Shown: positions 1-6,594 of the stretch, piece by piece
How positions within the stretch are numbered: position 1 is the stretch's first letter
Layout of the letters: every line of letters begins with the position of its first letter
From: an uncultured Acetatifactor sp.
GTDB taxonomy: Bacteria > Bacillota > Clostridia > Lachnospirales > Lachnospiraceae
Length of the DNA stretch: 64,000 nt
Direction of reading: 5' to 3'
Assembly (NCBI GenBank): GCA_910589035.1
Contig: CAJUSI010000010.1
Location: 1 to 64,000, forward strand
Position numbers and translations under genes: made by a program
The notes under the pieces: generated by a model
What the model was told of the DNA's origin: nothing
Database searches by the model: none
Seen by the model: the letters and a program-made list of their open reading frames with translations, nothing else

Positions 1-122
1 ATTATAGCATTTTGATAATAGAATCTTTTTTTGATTCTATTATAGCATTTTGATAATAGAATCTTTTTTTGATTCTATTATAGCATTTTGATAATAGAAT
101 CTTTTTTTGATTCTATTATAGC
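1..122. repeat. Three tandem 38-bp hairpin units
   Basis: Three identical 38-bp units start at 1, 39 and 77, and a partial fourth starts at 115. Each holds a 9-bp perfect inverted repeat (AATAGAATC / GATTCTATT) around a T7 loop, and units are joined by a TATAGCATTTTGATA linker. The array may continue left of the window. The same linker-plus-hairpin design recurs at 24262-24370 and 35622-35705 with different stem sequences. Function is unknown; a hairpin with an internal T-run could also slow or end transcription. Confidence 0.9.
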
Positions 123-149
123 CCCTTATTTATAATATAATGCAGGAAA

Positions 150-231
150 CACGAAAAAGCAAGTTGAAATCCGCATATTGAACACTAAAAAGCAAGTAAA
201 AAGTGCCCTTAAAAGCACGAAAAAGCAAGTT
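150..231. repeat. 33-bp-period short repeat
   Basis: A 16-bp motif, CACGAAAAAGCAAGTT with small changes, occurs at 150, 183 and 216, exactly 33 bp apart, with unrelated sequence between copies. The rest of the stretch from 232 to 484 shows no convincing gene. One frame ends with a short run that could be the tail of a lost gene (about 256-351), but it is too short to name. Confidence 0.7.
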
Positions 232-484
232 CGGTAACAAACCGGATTTCCTGATCCGGGATACCATGAAGTGTCGTCCATGCTCCGGACTGCGATTAAA
301 GATAAGAGAATGGATGATATGACCCAAATGACGACTGAATTGGCACTTTAGAATCTATATAACTCCTATGCTTGTGCAAATTTCCTATGGTCAAAGTACC
401 GGCTTTATGATAAAATAAGTTTGCGGTTGCATGGAACCAATCAATCCGGCATATGCCAAAGCCGTGAAGAAACGAGGAGAAATC

Positions 485-979
485 ATGGAATTTAATAAGA
501 ATGTATCGAATCCCATGCTGGTGGGAGCAATAGAGCTGATGAAGGCGGAGGATACGCCGGAGCATCGGAATATGTTTGTGGCGGAGCTGGTGAAGGCAAG
601 CTTTCTCTCCCCCGCCCTGGTGGAGCCGGCGCCCGCGGAGAATGCGGAGGGTAAGCTGGCTATTGCCCCCGGAAGCAAGGTGCAGTTCCCGATGATTACG
701 GGAGCGGAGGGCGTCAAATTTTTTGCGGCATTTACGGATATGGGAGAGTATGAGAAATGGCAGGAGAAGAATCAGAAGCTGCCCTTTTTTGCGCTGAAGA
801 TCGAAGATTATGCCGCCATGATCCTGCGCAGGGATCCCAAGGGCAATATCTGCCCGGCCCTGGGAATGGTGATTAATCCTCTGGGATCCAATATGATTAT
901 CCCCAGAGAGATGCTGGCCGGCATGATGTCCGCGAAGATGGCCCAGGCAAAGCAGGCAGCGGAAAAGCAGAAGAAATAA
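485..979 (+). CDS. SseB N-terminal domain-like protein
   Basis: A 164-residue soluble protein without signal peptide or membrane segment. Its layout resembles the SseB amino-terminal domain family of small cytosolic proteins of unclear biochemical role: an N-terminal helix, a FVAELVKASFLSPALVEP stretch, then a beta-rich middle with FPMITGAEGVKFFAAFTDMGE and a later ALGMVINPLGSNMIIPRE segment. I place the start at the ATG at 485 because AGGAGA lies six bases before it; an in-frame ATG at 431 has no good ribosome binding site. The C-terminus is a short Lys/Ala/Gln-rich helix. It stands alone, followed by about 345 non-coding bases. The assignment comes from recalled family pattern only. Confidence 0.75.
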   Translation: MEFNKNVSNPMLVGAIELMKAEDTPEHRNMFVAELVKASFLSPALVEPAPAENAEGKLAIAPGSKVQFPMITGAEGVKFFAAFTDMGEYEKWQEKNQKLPFFALKIEDYAAMILRRDPKGNICPALGMVINPLGSNMIIPREMLAGMMSAKMAQAKQAAEKQKK

Positions 980-1117
980 GGCCATGCAGGAAAATTATGC
1001 CAAAAGAGAGTAAAGTGAGCTAAAGAAAGATAAGAATGTGTCGATATATTTAATACAGGAAAGCAGTTAGGCCGACTGCAACCAAGTATATAATATGGAC
1101 ACCACGGATGGTATTGA

Positions 1118-1155
1118 TGCAGGAAAAGGACTTTCCTGCAAAGATGCCATTTTTT
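1118..1155 (+). terminator. Possible intrinsic terminator
   Basis: A perfect 9-bp stem (TGCAGGAAA / TTTCCTGCA) with a 5-base loop lies at 1118-1140, followed after nine bases by seven T. It would suit the end of the SseB-like transcript, though the gap before the T-run is longer than usual. The rest of 980-1325 shows no supported gene; two overlapping small frames there have no family resemblance. Confidence 0.45.
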
Positions 1156-1325
1156 TATACCGCTCAAGGGCGGTGCGCACTGCAGGCAGAGGATTATGCC
1201 GGCAGTGGTGCAGGGGGGACAGGAAGGAAGCCAGTAAAAGTTCTGCAGGAACGGAGGATCTGCATCAGGGAAGGTGGGAGACTTTGGGAGGGCAGGACGG
1301 GTGGACATAGAGGAGTGAAAGAGGG

Positions 1326-2519
1326 TTGAGGATCGATTCAAGTACAGTGGGAATGGAGTCTGCCAGAAGATACAGGTCGACTTCCACCACACTCAGACGT
1401 TTTACCATAATGGATTACCGGCAAGGTCTCTCAGGAGGAAACGGCAAGCTCAATGCCGAAGTGGGAGGCAATGCGGGAAATACAGGAAACACCGGGAAGG
1501 ACAATGACAGAAATTCTGCCGGCATGACAGGAAGGTCGATAACGGTTCTCCAGGACTGGCAGACCAGGCTGCAGTCCTCCGGTTCCGGCGCGTCGGTGAG
1601 GACGCCGTCCAGCCAGACCTATGCCAATCTTCGGCAGCACACGGTGAGTTACATCTTTAATATGCTGTTTTCCGCCAGAAGGAACCGCTGGAGCCAATGG
1701 CTGAACAATGACAGCATGCAGACCTATAATAACCAGTCCGGGACACAGAATAGTCAGACCCAGACCGGGGACGGTTATCTGGGAGTGACCGTGGAGAACG
1801 GAAAGATTACGGGGACAGGCAGCTTCGGCGCCAATCTTAAGGTGCTGAATTACAACCAGGCCATCATTGAGACGGAGGCGGAGGAGACTTCGTTCTCCAC
1901 CGTGGGTACGGTGCGCACCTCCGACGGCAGGGAAATCCAGTTTAATGTAAATGTGGGGATGAGCCGGGAATTCCAGCAGTATTATGAGCAGGATCTGCAG
2001 CTGGCTTCCTTTACCATGTGCGATCCCCTTGTGATTAACCTGGATACGGACGTGGCGGAGCTGGCCGACCAGACCTTCTATTTTGACATCGACGGGGACG
2101 GAGAGCTGGACGAGGTCTCCCAGTTGGGAAGCGGAAGCGGGTATCTGGCGTTGGACAAAAACGGAGACGGCGTCATCAACGACGGCAGCGAGCTTTTCGG
2201 AACCGCCAGCGGCAACGGCTTTGCGGATCTGGCAAAGTACGACCAGGACGGCAACGGCTGGATCGACGAGAACGATGAGATCTGGCATAAGCTCAAGATC
2301 TGGTGCAAGGACGAGAACGGCAACGATGTGCTTTACAGGCTTGCCGATAAGGGCGTGGGAGCCATCTGCCTGCAGAATGCGGCGACGGATTTTACCCTGA
2401 AGGGGGACGACGGCAGGACAAAAGGCGCTGTCCGCAATACCGGCGTTTTTCTCTATGAGAACGGCAACGTGGGCACGGTACAGCATGTGGATGTGGCAAA
2501 ATATTATGCCCAGGCCTGA
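1326..2519 (+). CDS. EF-hand-like calcium-binding protein
   Basis: A 397-residue protein. The C-terminal half carries Asp/Gly-rich calcium loops: FDIDGDGELDEV near residue 255, LDKNGDGVINDGSELFG near 275 and YDQDGNGWIDENDEIW near 305. This block matches a module I know from FrpC/RTX-associated and other large secreted proteins, where it binds Ca2+. The N-terminal half is rich in Gly, Asn, Ser and Thr with no clear signal peptide, so location is uncertain. The start is TTG at 1326 with AGGAG ten bases upstream; ATG codons further in are possible. No RTX nonapeptides, protease or secretion genes lie beside it. Substrate and role are unknown. Confidence 0.7.
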   Translation: MRIDSSTVGMESARRYRSTSTTLRRFTIMDYRQGLSGGNGKLNAEVGGNAGNTGNTGKDNDRNSAGMTGRSITVLQDWQTRLQSSGSGASVRTPSSQTYANLRQHTVSYIFNMLFSARRNRWSQWLNNDSMQTYNNQSGTQNSQTQTGDGYLGVTVENGKITGTGSFGANLKVLNYNQAIIETEAEETSFSTVGTVRTSDGREIQFNVNVGMSREFQQYYEQDLQLASFTMCDPLVINLDTDVAELADQTFYFDIDGDGELDEVSQLGSGSGYLALDKNGDGVINDGSELFGTASGNGFADLAKYDQDGNGWIDENDEIWHKLKIWCKDENGNDVLYRLADKGVGAICLQNAATDFTLKGDDGRTKGAVRNTGVFLYENGNVGTVQHVDVAKYYAQA

Positions 2520-2571
2520 AGAAGTTTCCAGGCAGAAAAATTCTAAAAACATCAAGGCATTGCAAGGATAA

Positions 2572-2610
2572 ATGCAGGGCAGGAAAGCGTGATTGCTTCC
2601 GGCCCTGCAT
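2572..2610 (+). terminator. Strong hairpin after calcium-binding gene
   Basis: ATGCAGGGC at 2572-2580 pairs with GCCCTGCAT at 2602-2610, extended by a GGAA/TTCC inner stem around a GTGATT loop. There is no T-run, so it may protect or end the upstream transcript only weakly. The rest of 2520-2904 is AT-rich with no supported gene. Confidence 0.45.
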
Positions 2611-2904
2611 TAATGCCGTGCCGGATCCATTTTTAACTGAATGCAGAATGGTAAGGAACTCATGGATTTTACAGCAGTGCAGAATCAGCCAGCTGCCAGC
2701 ACATATAACAAAGCAGCTTTTTTTCAATATATATTTTCATATAGAGTGCCGTAGCTCCATTGGGCTTATTCAGATTAGTAAAAACGAAACATCAGTATAA
2801 TGAAAAGCATAGAGAGGCCACCAACGAACGCTGGAATTCCTATTGCAATTTATACGAATTATTTCATCATATGTCATATTAATATCCATACCTTTCCGTA
2901 ACCT

Positions 2905-3189
2905 TCACACTTCCCCCTTTACCAAATAGGTACGTCCTTTCCCTAAATCCAACTGATATCCTTCGGACATCTCTTCTCCCGTTTCAGGCTGGACCTTTAC
3001 CTGTTGTTGATATCCCATCCTTGCCAGGAAGCTATAGAGCAAAGCAATCTCATCTTCTTTGTCTGCAGAGAATACTCTTTTGACGCAAATCTCATCCCAT
3101 ATATGGTGTACTTTTTCTGTGTCAAGTTCTATTATTCTTGAATCTCTTTCAAATGTTAATTTTTTTCTTTCTTCCAACAGGCTTTCCAA
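2905..3189 (-). CDS. C-terminal domain split from macrodomain gene
   Basis: A 94-residue frame that overlaps the 3' end of the macrodomain gene by 34 bases in the -1 frame. Its TTG start at 3189 has no clear ribosome binding site. It contains a helix-rich stretch, VHHIWDEICVKRVF followed by ALLYSFLARMGYQ, and a basic LGKGRTYLVKGEV tail, and looks like the end of a larger protein. The overlap contains a run of seven A (A AAA AAT in the zero frame), a pattern that can allow -1 slippage. So it may be reached by frameshifting, be a separate overlapping gene, or be the relic of one longer gene broken by an indel. I cannot name the domain. Confidence 0.5.
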   Translation of the reverse strand: MESLLEERKKLTFERDSRIIELDTEKVHHIWDEICVKRVFSADKEDEIALLYSFLARMGYQQQVKVQPETGEEMSEGYQLDLGKGRTYLVKGEV

Positions 3190-3761
3190 GAATCTCCATT
3201 ATGCTCAAATTCTATCGGCATGATAAGCGTGTGGTAACAAATCATGTCCTGGATGCCTGTAAACGTCAGATCTTTGGCATTTTCTTTTAGGAAATCGTGT
3301 TCCGTCTTATCCAACTTCCCTTTGCCTGCATAAATAAATACTTCTATCGGTAAATCTTTTAAATACTTCTCCATTAAAGGTTTCACTTCATTCCAGTTAA
3401 GTTCGCCATTTCCGCATCCCAGCTTCGGGAAAGCAACGGACGAGATATTGTAATCGGCATATTTACGTACAAAGGTCATCAACCCCTTTTCAATATATTC
3501 CATTTTTGAGGGATTCCTCCAATGTTCCTTTGTGGGAAATTGGAGGATCCAATGATCGGACTCATACCACAACATTAGTTTTCCGATAACCAGCTTATGC
3601 TTATCACACTCTTCTTTATAGTGTAGAAACATTTCAGGATAACGTTTTTTAAACTCTAAGGCAATTCCTTTCCCCATCACTCCCACAGTGTTTACAGTGT
3701 TGACCAAAACCTGAGCAGGACTGCAAAATAAATCACCTTCCACATATTTCAGCATATTCAA
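3156..3761 (-). CDS. DarG-like macrodomain protein
   Basis: A 201-residue protein whose first 155 residues form a macrodomain of the DNA ADP-ribosyl glycohydrolase (DarG/TARG1) type. Seen directly are GDLF, the ADP-ribose loop VNTVNTVGVMGKGIALEFKK (residues about 20-39), FPTKEHWRNPS and FPKLGCGNGELNW. In characterised DarTG systems DarG removes ADP-ribose from DNA and neutralises the toxin DarT. No DarT homologue is next door: the operon has only a small XRE regulator six bases upstream. The ribosome binding site GGAGG lies near that gene's stop. The normal C-terminal part appears separated into a second frame (2905-3189). It may be an orphan antitoxin, or a phage-defence or housekeeping de-ADP-ribosylase. 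Confidence 0.8.
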   Translation of the reverse strand: MNMLKYVEGDLFCSPAQVLVNTVNTVGVMGKGIALEFKKRYPEMFLHYKEECDKHKLVIGKLMLWYESDHWILQFPTKEHWRNPSKMEYIEKGLMTFVRKYADYNISSVAFPKLGCGNGELNWNEVKPLMEKYLKDLPIEVFIYAGKGKLDKTEHDFLKENAKDLTFTGIQDMICYHTLIMPIEFEHNGDSWKACWKKEKN

Positions 3762-3766
3762 CCCTC

Positions 3767-3985
3767 CTATACCAATTTAATCATTTCTCCATTTGGCAAT
3801 TCAAAATAACACGTAATTTTTGTTCCTGTAGCCCTGGCTATCTCCTCCAACTCATCTAAAGTATAATTGCCCCGCTTCATTTTTTGGGAAAACGCCTGCG
3901 GTGACTTATCCACTTTTCCGCTGATTTCTGCAAAAGTCATATTAGTTTTCACCGCCAATATTTTTAACTGTTCATCTATTCGCAT
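3767..3985 (-). CDS. Small XRE-family HTH regulator
   Basis: A 72-residue DNA-binding protein: MTFAEISGKVDKSPQAFSQKMKRG forms the helix-turn-helix (residues about 16-39), followed by a dimerising tail ending in CYFELPNGEMIKLV. I choose the ATG at 3985 because a near-perfect GGAGGTGAT sits seven bases upstream; the longer reading has no such signal. It is the first gene of an operon with the macrodomain gene, five bases away. A promoter with an embedded palindrome lies just upstream, so the protein probably represses its own operon. Its small size and pairing are typical of toxin-antitoxin or mobile-element regulators. Confidence 0.85.
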   Translation of the reverse strand: MRIDEQLKILAVKTNMTFAEISGKVDKSPQAFSQKMKRGNYTLDELEEIARATGTKITCYFELPNGEMIKLV

Positions 3986-4003
3986 GCCATCACCTCCCAA
4001 TTT

Positions 4004-4032
4004 ATTATAAACGTTTTTGTTTATATTATCAA
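4004..4032 (-). promoter_or_regulatory. Promoter with operator, XRE-macro operon
   Basis: On the minus strand a -35 TTGATA (plus 4027-4032) is followed after exactly 17 bases by a -10 TATAAT (plus 4004-4009). A perfect palindrome, TATAAAC-6-GTTTATA, occupies 4006-4025 and so covers the -10 box and most of the spacer. A repressor bound there would block RNA polymerase. The XRE protein encoded 20 bases downstream is the obvious candidate. Confidence 0.7.
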
Positions 4033-4224
4033 TATTTTCGTTTATTTGCTTGTTTTTTTCACATATATCAAGCATGCCGCAGACTTCTGATCTGCCTTTT
4101 TTGTCAAAAACCAGGCTTTCTTTTTCAAACTGCATAATTCCTTATCAATGGGGCAAACTGATAGCGAACAATACAAAAGATTTTAAAGACAAGCTTAATT
4201 CAGTTGAAGGAAGGAAAGGCAGCT

Positions 4225-5196
4225 ATGAGAAGGAATAGAAGGAACGATTCTAAGAAAGAACGCACTATTATGATTGCCTCATCCGCGTTTGTGCTGGCGG
4301 CATTGACCATGACGGGGATCTACATGAAGTCGAATAATGCAGAGGAACAGGATGACGGTTATACCCTTGATTTTACGTCGCTGGAAGAGAATGTGGACGA
4401 CAAATTCCAGGAGATCGCCCGGAACAATCAGGAAAGCCAGGAACAGCAGCCGGAAGCCGATATGGGAGCCGGGGAAACGGGAATGCCTGTCGAAGAGATT
4501 CTCCCGGAAACAGGGCATCCTCAGGATGATCTGGATTACCTGCCCATGGAGGCGGGCTCCGACCTTGTGACGATTCCCGGGCTGACCGATAATCAGACGG
4601 AAGCCGGGCAGAACGGGGTGAACTCCGCGGATGTGGATGAGAATATGGATATCGCGGACACCGGCGACACGGATGTCATATCTCCTCAGGAGGAGACGCC
4701 TTCCGCGGATTCCGAAGCAGCAGAGTCCGCCCGGGAGGACGAAAGCGCAAACGGGAATGAGGTCATTGCGGAGACATTGAATTTCAACGAAAGCGACGGC
4801 CTGCTGCGTCCTGTGAGCGGGGAGGTGCTGATTCCTTTCAGCATGGAGGGAAGCGTCTACTTTTCTACGTTGGACCAGTTTAAATACAACCCGGCTCTCA
4901 TGATAGCGGCGGAAAAGGGAAGCGCTGTGGTTGCCTCTGCCAGGGGCCAGGTGGTGGACATTTTCCAGAACGAGGAGATCGGGCATGCCGTCACAATGGA
5001 ATTGGGAAACGGATACCGCATAACCTACGGGCAGGTTGAAAATATCAATGTGGCACTGGGCAGCTATGTGGAGACGGGAGAAACCATCGCCACAGTGGCG
5101 GCGCCCACCAAGTATTACACCGTGGAGGGCAGCAATCTGTATGTGAAGGTTACGGCGAACGGCAATCCCGTGAACCCGGAACTGCTGTTCCGATAG
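4225..5196 (+). CDS. Degenerate M23 peptidase, SpoIIQ-like
   Basis: A 323-residue protein with a basic N-terminus, one membrane segment (IMIASSAFVLAALTMTGIYM, about residues 17-36), a long acidic low-complexity linker, and a C-terminal LytM/M23 fold from about residue 195. The fold is recognisable from PVSGEVLIPFS, GSAVVASARGQVVDI, GHAVTMELGNGYRITYGQ and VETGETIATV. Active M23 enzymes have HxxxD and HxH zinc ligands; here these positions are NPALM and YGQ, so catalysis is unlikely. The layout matches SpoIIQ-type proteins that bridge forespore and mother-cell membranes, and spore genes occur elsewhere in the window. The ATG at 4225 has GGAAAGG upstream. Twelve bases separate it from the next gene. 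Confidence 0.8.
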   Translation: MRRNRRNDSKKERTIMIASSAFVLAALTMTGIYMKSNNAEEQDDGYTLDFTSLEENVDDKFQEIARNNQESQEQQPEADMGAGETGMPVEEILPETGHPQDDLDYLPMEAGSDLVTIPGLTDNQTEAGQNGVNSADVDENMDIADTGDTDVISPQEETPSADSEAAESAREDESANGNEVIAETLNFNESDGLLRPVSGEVLIPFSMEGSVYFSTLDQFKYNPALMIAAEKGSAVVASARGQVVDIFQNEEIGHAVTMELGNGYRITYGQVENINVALGSYVETGETIATVAAPTKYYTVEGSNLYVKVTANGNPVNPELLFR

Positions 5197-5207
5197 AGGA
5201 GAAGTAT

Positions 5208-6410
5208 ATGTATATTATCGGTGGATTGATCAAGACAATGGCCGGCAGGGATATCCGGGACGGATGCATTCGGATTCAGGACGGGAAAATAGCGGAAATC
5301 GGAAGGCGGGATGAAGTAAAATTTCATCCCGCTCCTTGCGAAGAGGTGATTGAGATCAGAGACGGGCTGATTATGCCCGGTATTATTGAAGCCCATTGCC
5401 ATATGGGGATTACCGAGGAGAAAAAGGGGATGGAGGGGGATGACTGCAATGAGACGGTGGATCCAGTCACGCCTTATTTAAGGGCTCTGGATGCTGTCAA
5501 CACCATGGATGCCGCCTTTGACGACGCTGTTCGGGCGGGAATCACCTCGGCCATGATAGGGCCGGGAAGCTCCAATGTTGTGGGCGGGCAGTTTGCATTC
5601 CTGAAGACCCGGGGCCGGAGAGTGGATGACCTGGTGGTGAAGGCGCCGGCCGCCATGAAGGTGGCCTTCGGCGAGAATCCCAAGGTGAATTATTCCGGCC
5701 AGGGGAAGAGTCCCTCCACCAGAATGGCCATTGCCGCAATCCTGAGACAGGAGCTGAACAGGGCGAAGGCGTACCAGGAAAAAAAGAGAAAGGCCCTTGA
5801 AAACGGTGAAGAATTTGAGGAGGATTTTACCCTGGAATGCTGGCTTCCTGTGCTGCGGGGGGAAATTTCCCTGAAGGCCCATGTGCACCGGGTGGACGAT
5901 ATCTTTACCGCTGTCAGGATCGCCAGGGAATTCGGACTGAAAATGACCCTGGACCACTGCTCGGAAGGGCATCTGATTGCGGAGGAGCTGGCCGGGGAAG
6001 GCTTCCCGGCTATTGTGGGCCCCGATCTGGCCAGCAGGAACAAGATCGAAGTGCAGAATATGGCCTTTAAGACCGTGGGGGTGCTGAACCGGGCAGGGGT
6101 CATGACGGCCATTACCACGGACCACCCCGTATCCCTGATTCAGTCCCTTCCCCTCTGCGCCGGACTGGCTGTGAAATCCGGCCTGGCGCTGGAGGAGGGA
6201 TATAAGGCCATCACTATCCATCCGGCGGTCATCTGCGGGGTGGCAGACAGAGTGGGCAGCCTGGAGGTGGGAAAGGATGCGGATATCGCCATTTTTACCG
6301 GAAACCCCATGGAAGTGTTTACAAGGACCCTGTACACCATCATTGACGGTAAAGTGGTATATGATGCACGGCGGGAAGAACAGCAGGAAGAGAATCCGCC
6401 AGGGGATTAA
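5208..6410 (+). CDS. Amidohydrolase family protein
   Basis: A 400-residue metal-dependent hydrolase of the imidazolonepropionase/urease-like superfamily. Visible features are GLIMPGIIEAHCHMG (metal-binding HxH, residues about 58-70), LKAHVHRVDDI, MTLDHCSEGH and TTDHPVS with the catalytic Asp near residue 300, and a C-terminal composite sandwich piece, GSLEVGKDADIAIFTG. Family members cleave C-N bonds of cyclic or peptide-like amides; the substrate cannot be read from sequence. No signal peptide is seen, so it is cytosolic. GAGGAG precedes the ATG and the gap to the M23-like gene is only 11 bases, suggesting co-transcription. It could equally be an N-acyl amino acid or nucleobase deaminase-type enzyme. 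Confidence 0.85.
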   Translation: MYIIGGLIKTMAGRDIRDGCIRIQDGKIAEIGRRDEVKFHPAPCEEVIEIRDGLIMPGIIEAHCHMGITEEKKGMEGDDCNETVDPVTPYLRALDAVNTMDAAFDDAVRAGITSAMIGPGSSNVVGGQFAFLKTRGRRVDDLVVKAPAAMKVAFGENPKVNYSGQGKSPSTRMAIAAILRQELNRAKAYQEKKRKALENGEEFEEDFTLECWLPVLRGEISLKAHVHRVDDIFTAVRIAREFGLKMTLDHCSEGHLIAEELAGEGFPAIVGPDLASRNKIEVQNMAFKTVGVLNRAGVMTAITTDHPVSLIQSLPLCAGLAVKSGLALEEGYKAITIHPAVICGVADRVGSLEVGKDADIAIFTGNPMEVFTRTLYTIIDGKVVYDARREEQQEENPPGD

Positions 6411-6538
6411 ATCTTCAGGCGCTTTTTTACTTTGCGCCGGAAGGAGTTTGTGATAAAATAGATTTTGCCTGTGATAGGGCATATCCGCCAGTCATTCATC
6501 TGCGGTTCTCGGAATAAGTATCAATAGATGGAAGCCGT

Positions 6539-6566
6539 CGGACCATCGGGATCCTGCGATGGTCCG
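6539..6566 (+). promoter_or_regulatory. Leader hairpin upstream of ddl
   Basis: CGGACCATCG and CGATGGTCCG form a perfect 10-bp stem with an 8-base loop, ending 28 bases before the ddl start. No T-run follows, so it is unlikely to be a terminator. It may shape translation or stability of the ddl mRNA, or be a dyad operator. Confidence 0.55.
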
Positions 6567-6594
6567 GGCAGATTGGCGGAAGGGTTGTTTTATC

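Noticed and set aside
150..231. CRISPR-like spacing of 16-bp motifs
   Set aside because: Motifs are shorter than known CRISPR repeats, only three are present, intervals are 17 bp and no cas gene is in the window.
1431..2555. 374-residue minus-strand frame opposite the calcium-binding gene
   Set aside because: The plus strand has clear Asp-loop motifs; the antisense frame is a by-product of biased codon use.
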